NCBI GenBank assembly: GCA_015206945.1
Contig: JADEXV010000022.1
Coordinates: 1-50,543, forward strand
Source: Nostocales cyanobacterium LEGE 12452
GTDB lineage: Bacteria > Cyanobacteriota > Cyanobacteriia > Cyanobacteriales > Nostocaceae
Reading direction: 5' to 3'
Length of the DNA: 50,543 nt
How positions within the stretch are numbered: the stretch's first letter is position 1; each line of letters opens with the position of its first letter. Below, piece by piece: positions 1-9,678 of this stretch. A program made the position numbers and the translations under genes. The notes beneath the pieces were generated by a model. It was not told the DNA's origin. It worked only from the letters and a program-made list of their open reading frames with translations, and did no database searches.

Positions 1-11
1 CCACTCCCCAA

Positions 12-1211
12 TCACTTGACTTTCAGCACCGACTTGCCCAATGACTGGCAAATAACATCATTCTGTGGTGTATGGATACGGCTGCACAGAACGTCACGGT
101 AGTGTCGCTCTAAAGGATTTCTTTTTAATAGACCAGGATTACCTGTTAGTTCTAAGGCAATCTCCACAGCACGAATTGAGTTGGTTGTAGTAATATATTT
201 AACAGCCTGTGCCTGTAATCCTACGTCAGGTTCATATTCGCCCTTGTCAATATCTTGAGCCAAACTATAAATCAATCTATTATTAGCAAACAGCAGTGCT
301 TCTATCTCACCTACAGCAGTTTGGAAGCGTGGCAGAGTTGCCAGTGGCTCTTGGAGATTAGAAGGCGATCGCTCCCAAAGATATTTAACAAGCCAGTCTC
401 GCGCACTACTAGCAACACCGAGATATAAAGCACTCACTGTCAAACTGCCCCAAGTGGAAATCAGTGGATCAAAAGATGGCACAGCAGATACGGGGTTGAT
501 ATCTAGAGCATACTCTGAAGGAATTAATACATTCTCTAAAATTAGGTCATGGCTGCCCGTAGCTCTCATTCCCAAGTGATCCCAGGTTTCGACAATTCGC
601 AAACCTGGCAGATCCCGCGGAACTAGAAAATTCCCAACTTGTGGTTCATCTTCAGTTGTCCGTGCCCAAACAACAAAATAGCTGAGGATAGGACTGCCTG
701 TGGTGTATTGCTTATGTCCTGTTAAACGCCAGCCCTCTGCTGTTCGTTCGGAAATTGTAGCTGGCAATCCGCCTCTCGCTGGCGTACCTAACTCTGGTTC
801 AACACGGGCAGCATTCAGCAGGGCAATACCTTCAATTGATTCACGACACAGTTGCTTATATACTTCTGGATGCCAGCGACGGCTACGCGCTGCATGAGCA
901 TGTTGAAGATAGTGCATTGTCAGTACTAATGCGGTCGAAGCATCGCCACGCGCTATCCCTTCAATCACGCGGCAGATAGTTGCCAACCCTAAATCTTGGC
1001 CACCAAATTCAGGTGGAATGGTGAGGTTGAGCAATCCTGCCTCATGCAAAGCTGTAAAATTCTCGAAAGGAAAGGAAGCATCTCTATCATGTGCCCCTGC
1101 ACGGGTGGCAAAATCTTTGGCCAGAGCCTCAACTCGGTCGAAAATATTGGGGAAAGTTTCTAAGCCTTGGGCTACAAAGGTGTCTGGCACTGCTTGCTCT
1201 AACTGAGACAT
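12..1211 (-). CDS. Acyl-CoA dehydrogenase family flavoprotein
   Basis: Encodes about 399 aa with the acyl-CoA dehydrogenase fold: an N-terminal helical domain, a central beta domain containing GHKQYTTGSP and LGMRATGSHDL, and a C-terminal helical bundle. These motifs fit the branch that includes SfnB/DszC-like flavin monooxygenases as well as true dehydrogenases, so an oxidative step on an acyl thioester or an organosulfur compound is possible; the substrate cannot be read from the sequence. I chose the ATG at 1211 because GGAG lies five bases upstream; an in-frame ATG seven codons earlier has no better site. It is the only confident minus-strand gene, diverges from everything else and ends at the window edge, so its own operon is probably outside the window. 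Family assignment is firm, function is not. Confidence 0.85.
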   Translation of the reverse strand: MSQLEQAVPDTFVAQGLETFPNIFDRVEALAKDFATRAGAHDRDASFPFENFTALHEAGLLNLTIPPEFGGQDLGLATICRVIEGIARGDASTALVLTMHYLQHAHAARSRRWHPEVYKQLCRESIEGIALLNAARVEPELGTPARGGLPATISERTAEGWRLTGHKQYTTGSPILSYFVVWARTTEDEPQVGNFLVPRDLPGLRIVETWDHLGMRATGSHDLILENVLIPSEYALDINPVSAVPSFDPLISTWGSLTVSALYLGVASSARDWLVKYLWERSPSNLQEPLATLPRFQTAVGEIEALLFANNRLIYSLAQDIDKGEYEPDVGLQAQAVKYITTTNSIRAVEIALELTGNPGLLKRNPLERHYRDVLCSRIHTPQNDVICQSLGKSVLKVK

Positions 1212-1648
1212 AAATACTCCTTCGTATCTCACTGTACTACTAAATCAGAGATGTTTTTCAATATGGAAGCATCTCAAGTTTGCAGGAATATCAATTTTTC
1301 ACACGATGCCAGTCTCCCCTCAATCCCCAATCCTCATTGCTCTAACTGTATTACTTCTAGCGCTCCTAAAAATACTACTTAAAATCGACTGAGATTTAGT
1401 AATTAGTTATTTCTGTAAGTATGACACAAACTCCTTTCATAGAGCAAGCTAACCACAGGGTTCAGCGATCGCCCCGCAGCTTAGGAACTGAATTCTCTAC
1501 TGGTCTTTTAAACTAATCATCATTCAAATTAAATCTCCGCATTTGTAAACAAGCACGAAGAAACAAGCGTTTAAATATTCTCTGTTGAGAGTAATATAAA
1601 GATCCCTATATAACAGAGGGATCATTTTCTCATAAAGTAGATTTTCCA

Positions 1649-1807
1649 ATGGATAAATATACAGCAACAGCATTGGCGATCGCAACTAAGCTGATATTGG
1701 TTGCTTTTATAGCGGTTCCTCTGCTAATGAGGTATAACTGGACTTCATATATAAATTTTTTCAACTTTGAAGATGTACCTTATCTGATTGAGAACTGCTA
1801 TGGATGA
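1649..1807 (+). CDS. Possible 52-aa single-span membrane peptide
   Basis: An ATG ORF of 52 codons encodes a short polar start (MDKYTATA), one hydrophobic stretch at about residues 9-27 rich in Ile, Leu, Val and Ala, then an aromatic tail. The predicted membrane segment and the GCGATCGC overlap inside the ORF are mild support. There is no clear Shine-Dalgarno sequence and I recognise no family. It may be a chance ORF in the intergenic region. Confidence 0.22.
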   Translation: MDKYTATALAIATKLILVAFIAVPLLMRYNWTSYINFFNFEDVPYLIENCYG

Positions 1808-2666
1808 TTTCTGATATTTAACCAAATCTATGGTGTCACACTTTTGTCAGGGCACTGGCTGTATAACCACCATTAAATTTATCCATTTATTACTTGACTG
1901 GATTGCATCGCAATCTTAGGTTTTAAAAGACTAATTTGCTAATTATTGTCATTTTTTGAACTATAGGCTCATTTAAACATGATGGTTATTTCCTCAACTT
2001 CTATCAAGCTGTAATATGTATTGCTGCTATATCATTGATGGGAAAAATGCTAAGATTACAGTAGTTAACTAGTGTGTGTGCCGGATCACAATATTAATGT
2101 GTTTTACCTCACAGCTAATTCAAACAACTCAAATATCACCTTTAAGCAAACAATAGTTGCCGTTATCACTACCATCATGTTATGCCGCCTAGCTATTTAA
2201 AGATTTAATGTATAAATGGTTGTGAAATATATTTTTTTTGTTAAAAATCATCTATTAGGTGACTTGTGAGAAAATTTACATTAAGAAACTACTAAAATAT
2301 CTAAATTTAAGAGCTAAGGAGTGTAAGCTAATTATGTAAATATCATGTTTGTATGTAAATATGATGATGTTCGCAAGTCTCTTTTAGTCACTTGCATTTG
2401 TTACACTATAGGAGGTATAATACAAACGTTAAATAACTTGCTAGATGCTCCCTTAAAGATACTAAGCAGTGCTGGAAAAAGCTCCATCATGGAATCTCCA
2501 AGCCAACTTAAGCAATATTTGTTTAAGTGGACTTTTACTTAATTGGTAAAATACTACTTAAACAAAAATTACGATGTGCTTTTATAGCTTTATAGTTGTT
2601 ATAGTCTTCTGTTTCTTGTAGCCTACTCAAATTCCTCTTTTGTTCCAGGTTGCAGGATAAGGATGA

Positions 2667-2725
2667 AGCTATCCCGGAGACTATCCCCTAGACTCGCCAA
2701 AGCACTAGGGAATATGCCGGGAGCT
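2667..2725. repeat. Long imperfect hairpin, no gene
   Basis: AGCT-AT-CCCGG on the left pairs with CCGGGAGCT on the right (two-base bulge). Inside it TATCCCCTAG pairs with CTAGGGAATA with one mismatch, around a loop of about 13 bases. The result is a stem of roughly 20 paired bases, GC-richer than its surroundings and without a following T-run. It could be a small structured RNA, a dispersed palindromic repeat or the remnant of one; the sequence alone does not decide. Confidence 0.45.
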
Positions 2726-3455
2726 AATTGCACATTGTGTAAATTTCTGATTAACACTACAAGGTTAGTCAGATTTGTAGTTGTGGTTTTTTTGCTGTCA
2801 GGCTTTGATCACACAACTGCAATGAATTACGTTTTCACATAATTTACGACTCAATGCAATTTCTAACTACAATTATGTCACACCATTTAAGTCAAGACAA
2901 GGCTGTTAAAAAGTTAGGAATGTCTGAAAACATTCTTTTAAGAATTATTCCAAGTCAGGTGTTGTTCAAGAGTATGAAACCTAACTTTCAACCAGAACAT
3001 TGCCCCGAAATAGAAAAAACTTCGAGAGTTTGTGCCTGAAAAATGAAATACTTTGCGTAGCTATTGCAGCATATAGCAAATTATGAACCAAAAATAATTA
3101 CTCTGACAACCGCCACTGATTGCAAAAACGAGCTATCCATATTTGTGTGGAGTATCTGAATGCAGTTAGTTTGTTTTGAAGGTAAATGGAAATAAACAAA
3201 GCTCTAACTCGATATTTTGGCATTTACACTAGTTATTGCCACATCAATAACTGGCTGCAACAAGTGGGTTGTCCACTTAATAAAGATACCTTGTATCTAA
3301 AATATAGATGCTTTGCTACCATGCTATTTCTCTCTAACTTTACTCTAATAAAGCTTAGAGTTTCCTCGGTGAAAATACTGGATTAAATAATATTTTTAAT
3401 GAAGTTTTGAATTGGATTCCGACTGATAACTAAATTTTTTTGTGGAGATTAGAAA

Positions 3456-6400
3456 ATGCCACCAGTGCTTTCTGAGCAACATGTGGGTGAAAGAATTTTG
3501 TACACCTTGGATACAAAACTTTCAGAAAAAGAATTAGAGAATTTCTTAGCAGAAATGGAGATTGTGGAGCCACCATCAGCAAAGCAATTCTGGGAATCTG
3601 CACAGACGAATCCTGGCATATACATTATTCTTACAGGTAAAGTCCGACTATTAGATAGCTCTGAGAATTTAATTACTACTTTTGGTGCATGGTCTGTTTT
3701 TGGTGAATTGACCTTGTTTCCCGAAGCCAACTTTAGTCCTTATGTAGTTAGAGCTTCGACAAGCCTAAAACTGGGCTATTTCAGGCAAGAAGCATTGCAA
3801 AGGTTGATAGACAAGTATCCTAACATTCGCGATCGCCTATTTGCCCGTGCAGAACTTTGGGATTTGTTGTTGTTATGTCGCCAAATATCACAATTCCCAC
3901 GCCACACCTCACAAGTTTCAGGAATGCTCAAAGCTTTATCTTTGTTTGAGCGACACCAGTTAGACACTGGCTCTGTAAGTCCAGAAATATCTCAAGATTC
4001 ACAGTTGTGGCTATTGTACAAAGGTCAACTGCGGTATTCAGAAGGCGATTCTTTGACACCAGGTACAATCTTTGCTCAACCAAAACAAGGAGATTGGGAA
4101 ACAACGCAACCAACGATTGCTTATATTCTGAAAAACGACCAGATGCAAACAGCACTAGAATACTTTCCAGAGTTGGGGGAGTGGGCTTTTGCCAGGAGCG
4201 TCAGCGAAACGGAATCGGAGACTGAGGAGACAACGACCGGCTCAGTGCATCGCAGGGGATTAGGTAGTAGAGAAAAAACTTCCCCATCTCCAAAATCTAA
4301 AATTATTCCTTTTCCCCAAAAAGAGAAGCAGCCACAACAACAGCCAACAAAAAAATCACGTTTTTACTTTCCCAGTCCGAAAGTACAAATGGGGCATTGG
4401 TGGAAGCGGATTACCAAAAGCTATCCCTTCTATGCCCAACAAAGTGCAGCTGATTGTGGCTCTGCTTGCTTGGTGATGATTGGTAACTATTGGGGCAAAC
4501 ATTTTAGTATCAATCGCCTACGGGATATGACCAATGTCACTCGCAACGGTGCATCCTTAAAGGCTATGGCAGCAACAGCAGAATACCTGGGTTTTGCCAC
4601 CCGTCCAGTGAAAGCTACTCTTGATAAATTAGCAGAACAACCTTTACCTGCAATTGCTCACTGGGAAGGTAAACACTTTATTGTTGTCTATGAAATTACC
4701 AAAAAGCGGGTGATTGTATGCGACCCGGCTCTTGGTCAACGGAGTCTGACAAAAGCTGAATTTCAAGCGGGTTGGACTGGTTATGCATTGTTACTACAAC
4801 CGACAGCTCTACTAAAAAGTGCTAAAGACGAAAGTAGAAGCTTCTGGAAATTTTTTGAGTTAGTCAAACCTCACTATCGAACACTGCTAGAAATTTTCAT
4901 AGCTTCGATAGTAATTCAATTATTTGGGTTAGTAACGCCAGTATTTACTCAGCTGTTGCTCGACAGAGTACTAGTGCAACGCAGTGTTCCAACCTTAAAC
5001 GCCATTGGTTTGGGAATGATTGTTTTTGGGTTGTTTGGTGTTGCTGTCAACGGTGTACGGCAATATCTCTTATTTCACACTGCTAACCGCATTAGTATCG
5101 CCTTACTCGTAGGCTTCATCAAACATACCTTCCGTTTGCCCCTTGCTTATTTCGAGTCGCGTTTCGTTGGAGATATAATCTCGCGCATCCAAGAAAACCA
5201 GAAAATTCAGAACTTCCTTACTGGTCAGACACTCTCCATTGTGTTGGATATGCTGACATTAGTGGTTTATTTGGCTTTGATGTTCTCCTATAGCTGGCGG
5301 ATGGCATTATTCGTGCTGTGTACTGTACCGCCATTTTTTATCTTGGCGCTCGCCAGCACAAGTATTTTGCGCCGCATCTCCAGAGATATTTTTAATGCAG
5401 CTACCAAAGAACAAAGCTATCTCATAGAATCCCTAAGCGGAATTCGTACTGTCCGCTCATTAGCAATTGAACAGACAGTGCGTTGGCGTTGGGAGGAACT
5501 GCTGAATGATTTAATCAAAAAAGACTTTAATGCTCAAATAATTGACAATCGCTTGCAAATTATCAGTGGCGTTATTCACACCTTTGTAAATACTTCATTG
5601 CTGTGGTATGGAGCGACCCAGGTAATTAATAACGAACTAACTATTGGACAATTAGTTGCTTTCAATATGTTGGTGGGTAACGTCTTGAGTCCTTTCCAGC
5701 GACTGGCTTTGCTATGGAATGAATTACAGGAAATCGTGATTTCCACTGAACGCATTAATGATGTGTTGGAGGCGGAACCAGAAGAAGACTTAGCAAATAA
5801 ACCCCGCAAATCGTTAGGTAAACTCCGCGGTAACATTTGTTTTCAGAATGTTACCTTTCGTTATCACTCAGAAAGCGCCACTAACGTATTAGAAAATGTC
5901 AACTTTGAAATTAAGCCGGAACAGATGGTTGCAGTCGTAGGGCGCAGCGGTTCTGGAAAAACAACTCTCAGTAAATTGATTTTGGGTTTATACCCACCGA
6001 CAGATGGCAAAATCCTCATTGATGGTAACGATATCACCAGTGTATCTATGCGATCGCTCCGTTCCCAAATCGGCGTTGTAGACCAAGATACTTTTTTGTT
6101 TGGTGGGACTGTTCGTGAAAACATTGCGATCGCTAATCCAAATGCTTCTTCAGAAGAAATCATCCAAGCAGCAAAATATGCTGGAGCCGATGAATTTATT
6201 CAAAAATTACCGCTGGGTTACGAATCAGAAATTGGTGAAAGCGGCGGAATGCTTTCTGGTGGACAGCGCCAACGCCTAGCTATTGCTCGTGCTTTGCTCG
6301 GAAATCCTCGGTTATTACTGTTTGATGAAGCCACTAGTCACCTAGATTCAGAATCAGAACGGATTATTCAAAACAACCTCAAAACAATTCTTAAAGGACG

Positions 6401-6566
6401 TACAAGTGTAATTATTGCCCATCGCCTCTCCACAGTCCGCAACGCGGACTTAATCCTGGTTTTAGATCAAGGTATTTTGGTAGAAAGCGGTACCCACGAC
6501 GAATTAATCGCTAAAAAAGGTCATTATTACTACCTGAATCAACAACAGATGTCTCAAGTTAGTTGA
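3456..6566 (+). CDS. C39-peptidase ABC exporter (HetC-like)
   Basis: 1036 aa. Residues about 1-245 are a degenerate cyclic-nucleotide-binding-like region, then a low-complexity charged/Gln-rich linker (about 250-305). A complete C39 peptidase domain follows, with Cys334 in SAADCGSACL, His407 in GKHF and Asp423 in CDPALG. Then come an ABC membrane domain (about 455-770) and an ATPase with Walker A at 829 (GRSGSGKT), signature LSGGQRQR at 933 and Walker B ending in Asp957-Glu958. The intact Cys/His/Asp triad implies that it cuts double-glycine leaders while exporting the cargo across the inner membrane, unlike HlyB types that lack the Cys. Size and domain order match HetC-like cyanobacterial exporters. 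It is followed by its HlyD adaptor, and two double-glycine leader peptides are encoded downstream (9679 and 13633). GGAG precedes the ATG. Confidence 0.93.
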   Translation: MPPVLSEQHVGERILYTLDTKLSEKELENFLAEMEIVEPPSAKQFWESAQTNPGIYIILTGKVRLLDSSENLITTFGAWSVFGELTLFPEANFSPYVVRASTSLKLGYFRQEALQRLIDKYPNIRDRLFARAELWDLLLLCRQISQFPRHTSQVSGMLKALSLFERHQLDTGSVSPEISQDSQLWLLYKGQLRYSEGDSLTPGTIFAQPKQGDWETTQPTIAYILKNDQMQTALEYFPELGEWAFARSVSETESETEETTTGSVHRRGLGSREKTSPSPKSKIIPFPQKEKQPQQQPTKKSRFYFPSPKVQMGHWWKRITKSYPFYAQQSAADCGSACLVMIGNYWGKHFSINRLRDMTNVTRNGASLKAMAATAEYLGFATRPVKATLDKLAEQPLPAIAHWEGKHFIVVYEITKKRVIVCDPALGQRSLTKAEFQAGWTGYALLLQPTALLKSAKDESRSFWKFFELVKPHYRTLLEIFIASIVIQLFGLVTPVFTQLLLDRVLVQRSVPTLNAIGLGMIVFGLFGVAVNGVRQYLLFHTANRISIALLVGFIKHTFRLPLAYFESRFVGDIISRIQENQKIQNFLTGQTLSIVLDMLTLVVYLALMFSYSWRMALFVLCTVPPFFILALASTSILRRISRDIFNAATKEQSYLIESLSGIRTVRSLAIEQTVRWRWEELLNDLIKKDFNAQIIDNRLQIISGVIHTFVNTSLLWYGATQVINNELTIGQLVAFNMLVGNVLSPFQRLALLWNELQEIVISTERINDVLEAEPEEDLANKPRKSLGKLRGNICFQNVTFRYHSESATNVLENVNFEIKPEQMVAVVGRSGSGKTTLSKLILGLYPPTDGKILIDGNDITSVSMRSLRSQIGVVDQDTFLFGGTVRENIAIANPNASSEEIIQAAKYAGADEFIQKLPLGYESEIGESGGMLSGGQRQRLAIARALLGNPRLLLFDEATSHLDSESERIIQNNLKTILKGRTSVIIAHRLSTVRNADLILVLDQGILVESGTHDELIAKKGHYYYLNQQQMSQVS

Positions 6567-6633
6567 TGGGGCATTGGGCAGTCTTTTTATTCTCTATGAG
6601 ACTCTGCGCGAACAATTTTGAATTTTAAATACT

Positions 6634-6660
6634 TCTCCTGGCGGAGAGGCTACGCCAACG
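6634..6660. repeat. Short dispersed palindromic repeat
   Basis: TCTCC-tggc-GGAGA is followed by the palindrome GGCTACGCC and AACG. The layout (small hairpin, GGCTRCGCC, AACG) is the same as the 24-base insertion in the TpsA gene at 33700. It sits in the 167-base gap between exporter and adaptor genes. Confidence 0.6.
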
Positions 6661-6733
6661 ACAAGCTCAGTACAAGTTTTGAATTGATTTCTTCCCCACT
6701 CCCCATCTACTTACTGTTATCGGAAATAAAACC

Positions 6734-8281
6734 ATGCCACATCCCAATAGATCGTCCCCACTTCCCCAAGATGAGCAAGATAAATATCAAGGTTACAAAC
6801 AGCAAGAGGAATCGGTAGAGTTTGACGAGGAGACAGAGGCAGACAATGACAGTCAAGATTTGTACTACGGTACAGAAAAACTACTTGATGCCTTACCTCA
6901 AATTTGGACTCGTGGTTTGTTATATGCGCTGATCGGCTTTGCTGGTCTATTCTTACCTTGGGCAACTCTCTCGAAAGTAGATGAAACTGGTAGCGCCAGA
7001 GGGCGTATGGAACCTAAAGGTGCAACTCAAAAATTAGACGCTCAAGCTGCTGGGAGTGTCAAAACAGTGACAGTCAAAGAAGGAGATACAGTTAGAGCCG
7101 GCCAGGTTTTACTGGAACTGGATTCTGACTTGCTGCAAACGGAACTCCAACAAGTCCAGAGCAAATTGCAAGGGCTACAAAATCGGCAATCCCAACTGGA
7201 ACTGCTGAAAAATCAACTCTTAATGTCAACGAGTCTTTTAGAACAACAAAATAAATCCCAAGAATTAGAAAAAATGGCTCAACTTAACCAGGTGCGGCAA
7301 AACCTGGATGCCAAACTGAGTAGCTATAACCTCCAAAAGTTAGAAAAACAATCATCAGTTAAGCAAGCAGAGGAGCAAATTGCTACCAGTCGCGACGATC
7401 AAGAATCGGCTGAAGCCCGTTTGAGTATAGATTCTGCGCAAGTTGAACGCTTTAGCCAACTCGTTGACAAGAAGGTAGTTGCTGCAACCCAATTTGATGA
7501 AATCAAAAAACAAGAGCAAGAAAGCAAACGACTTTATAAAAAGTCTCTATCAGATATTAAACAAGCCGAATTGCGTTTAGCCCAAGAGCTAAATAATTAT
7601 CAAGTAACTATCAAAACGTTAGAGTCTGATATCAAACAAGCAAAACTCCGACTGCAAGAAGAACAAAGTAGTTATAAAAGTGCCACGCAAGCCGGACAAC
7701 TAGCTGTAATGAAAAATCAGGAGCAGCTAAAAGATATACAGGCACAAATAACAGCAACCCAATCAGAAATCGCTCAGACTAAAAGCCAGCTTCTATCTAC
7801 AAGATTGCAAATTCAGCAGCGCGTGGTGCGATCGCCGATTAATGGGGTGATTTTTGAGTTACCCACCACCAAATCAGGAGCGGTGGTACAAGTCGGTCAA
7901 AGGATTGCCCAAATTGCACCCACGAAAACAGACTTCGTACTCAGAGCAAATATGCCTAATCAGGATAGCGGTTTCTTGAAGTTAGGAATGCCAGTAAAAG
8001 TTAAGTTTGATGCCTATCCCTTCCAAGAGTATGGCATCGTGCAAGGAAAAGTGACTTGGATCTCGCCTGACTCGAAAGTTAGCCAAACACCCCAAGGCAA
8101 CATCGAAACCTATGAATTAGAAATCACCTTAGATCAGCAGTATGTCCAAAATGGCAACAAACGTATTCCATTAGGTGCTGGTCAGACAGCAAATGCTGAA
8201 GTCATCATTCGTCAACGGCGAGTTATTGACTTTGTTCTAGATCCGTTCAAAAAACTGAAAAAGGGTGGTTTGGAGATGTAG
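6734..8281 (+). CDS. HlyD-family periplasmic adaptor
   Basis: 515 aa. It has a polar, acidic N-terminus, one membrane segment (about 60-79), the first half of a biotinyl-lipoyl-like hammerhead (about 90-132), and a very long coiled coil (about 133-365). The second hammerhead half (RSPINGVI, about 367-400) and a C-terminal beta-barrel follow. Members of this family bridge an inner-membrane ABC exporter to a TolC-type outer-membrane channel. Its position 167 bases after the C39 exporter makes it the partner subunit. No TolC homologue is present here, so the channel must be encoded elsewhere. The start at 6734 has only a weak GGA ten bases upstream. Confidence 0.92.
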   Translation: MPHPNRSSPLPQDEQDKYQGYKQQEESVEFDEETEADNDSQDLYYGTEKLLDALPQIWTRGLLYALIGFAGLFLPWATLSKVDETGSARGRMEPKGATQKLDAQAAGSVKTVTVKEGDTVRAGQVLLELDSDLLQTELQQVQSKLQGLQNRQSQLELLKNQLLMSTSLLEQQNKSQELEKMAQLNQVRQNLDAKLSSYNLQKLEKQSSVKQAEEQIATSRDDQESAEARLSIDSAQVERFSQLVDKKVVAATQFDEIKKQEQESKRLYKKSLSDIKQAELRLAQELNNYQVTIKTLESDIKQAKLRLQEEQSSYKSATQAGQLAVMKNQEQLKDIQAQITATQSEIAQTKSQLLSTRLQIQQRVVRSPINGVIFELPTTKSGAVVQVGQRIAQIAPTKTDFVLRANMPNQDSGFLKLGMPVKVKFDAYPFQEYGIVQGKVTWISPDSKVSQTPQGNIETYELEITLDQQYVQNGNKRIPLGAGQTANAEVIIRQRRVIDFVLDPFKKLKKGGLEM

Positions 8282-8350
8282 TTAAAGGTATCGGAATCAG
8301 GAAATAGGACAAGGGAGATTGGAGGAATAATTATGTCCTGTGCCCACCTG

Positions 8351-8420
8351 CCCTGAGCGACTTGTGCCGAGCATCTCGACTTCCCTCGATGGAGCCGAAG
8401 CCGAGGTCAGCCGAAGGGAT
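8351..8420. repeat. Dispersed repeat rich in CCGA/TCGG
   Basis: The gap between adaptor and isomerase carries a self-complementary stretch with several copies of GCCGA and its partners, for example CCCTGAGCGA at the left and CCGAAGGGAT at the right. It resembles intergenic repeats common in Nostoc-type genomes. It is noncoding and could form a stable RNA hairpin within the transcript. Confidence 0.5.
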
Positions 8421-8455
8421 GCCCAATCCCGCTTAATTATTGGAGATATCGTGTT

Positions 8456-9244
8456 ATGCCCCACAATCTGACCATTTCCACCTCAGATATCATTCACAGT
8501 CTTAAACTCTCCTGTCAGATACCTGCTGTTGTGGAAGCGATCGCATCGCAAAGTATTATTGCCGAAGCAGCTCAGGCGGCAGGAATTACAGTCACGCCAG
8601 AAGAACTACAGCAAGAAGGAGATAACTTAAGGTTCGCCAAGAAGCTTGTCAAAGCTAAAGACACCTGGTCATGGCTAGAAAAACACCACCTCTCTGTGGA
8701 TCAGTTTGAAGAATTAGCCTACAACAACATCCTTTCGCGGAAGTTAGCGAATCATCTATTTTCCAATCAACTGGAAAAGCACTTTTACGAACATCAGCTA
8801 GATTATATCGCCGCCGTTACCTACGAAGTTGTTTTCGAGGATCGAGACTTGGCTTTAGAGCTTTTTTATGCACTAGAAGAAGGCGAAATCAGTTTTCCAG
8901 ATATTGCTCGTCTGTATATCTCAGAACCAGAAGCCCGTCATGCTTATGGATACAAAGGACTCCGATACCGCAAAGATTTTCGTCCAGAGATTGCAGCCGC
9001 TGTCTTTGCTGCTGCACCACCAGAAGCTCTCAAACCGATAACGACTTCCAAGGGAGTGTATTTAATTTGGGTGGAAGAAGTCATTCAACCCCAATTAGAT
9101 GAACAGTTGCGCCAAAAAATCATTACAGAATCTTTTTCTGAGTGGTTAAAGCAACAAATCACCACGATGAAAATAGTTACTCAAATAGACTCAGATGGTT
9201 CACAAGAGGAATTGATGGATATGTTATTCACCAAGAATAAATAG
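8456..9244 (+). CDS. Parvulin-like peptidyl-prolyl isomerase
   Basis: 262 aa with a SurA/PpiC-like layout: an N-terminal helical chaperone region (about 1-110), then a parvulin-type domain (about 120-225). That domain is somewhat divergent in its Gly-Gly loop but keeps the order of a Phe-rich loop and an ending like SKGVYLIWVEEV. No signal peptide is visible, so it may act in the cytoplasm on precursors before export. Isomerases of this kind often accompany C39 exporters and HlyD adaptors in cyanobacterial bacteriocin-type loci, and the very Pro-rich precursor at 13633 is a plausible client (inference). GGAG lies ten bases before the ATG. Confidence 0.8.
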   Translation: MPHNLTISTSDIIHSLKLSCQIPAVVEAIASQSIIAEAAQAAGITVTPEELQQEGDNLRFAKKLVKAKDTWSWLEKHHLSVDQFEELAYNNILSRKLANHLFSNQLEKHFYEHQLDYIAAVTYEVVFEDRDLALELFYALEEGEISFPDIARLYISEPEARHAYGYKGLRYRKDFRPEIAAAVFAAAPPEALKPITTSKGVYLIWVEEVIQPQLDEQLRQKIITESFSEWLKQQITTMKIVTQIDSDGSQEELMDMLFTKNK

Positions 9245-9562
9245 TTTAGGAAATTTCAAATGTTTTTGTCGCTAAGTATCTCCCCTAACTTAGGGTAGAG
9301 TTCTCCAGTATTCAAGAATGTTGCAGATGCAGGTTTTATTTACTTCAAAACTTAATAGCTTTTCTTTTTCGTGTTTTGTGAATATATCTACAAAGTACTA
9401 TTTTTGCGTTTTTTAAAAATAGATTTAATCACTATAACTCTTGCTAGGCAGTAATAATTTTAAGTTCTGCTTAAATTTGATATGCATTTTTTCTGACTTT
9501 AGTTAGGACTATATATAATGATTTTTAAGTGTACATACATTAGTTTTTTTAATCATAAATCA

Positions 9563-9602
9563 CTCAAAAAGGCATTGACTTTTTTGAGGAATAAAGTATA
9601 TT
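9563..9602 (+). promoter_or_regulatory. Promoter with overlapping operator-like dyad
   Basis: TTGACT (9575-9580) and TATATT (9597-9602) are 16 bases apart, a good sigma-70-type pair about 75 bases before the small peptide gene. A perfect 8-bp inverted repeat, CTCAAAAA (9563-9570) and TTTTTGAG (9581-9588), flanks and overlaps the -35 element, the placement expected for a repressor or activator site. The dyad is AT-rich and could alternatively be a weak terminator of the isomerase gene. Confidence 0.6.
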
Positions 9603-9678
9603 AGATGTATAGCCAAACGGAACAAGTTGGTTAGACCAAATATTCCCAACAACAGTTACAAATTTTAGGAGAACTCAA

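Larger units (their letters stand above)
1212..3455. other. AT-rich 2.2-kb region without a convincing gene
   Basis: No long ORF exists on either strand. Plus-strand ORFs of 61-66 codons near 2345, 2854 and 3186 have no convincing ribosome-binding site, no recognisable domain and biased AT-rich composition, so I do not call them. What can be supported is a weak 52-aa ORF at 1649 and a long imperfect hairpin at 2667-2725. The promoter of the exporter operon beginning at 3456 should lie at the right end, but no clear -35/-10 pair was found. Confidence 0.5.

Noticed and set aside
1248..1275. GAGATG/CATCTC inverted repeat upstream of the acyl-CoA dehydrogenase
   Set aside because: Only six base pairs with a 16-base spacer; not distinguishable from chance.
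2345..3386. Three plus-strand ORFs of 61-66 codons (2345, 2854, 3186)
   Set aside because: No ribosome-binding site, no recognisable domain, and AT-driven composition in a region full of short chance ORFs. The GG in the first lacks the other features of a double-glycine leader.
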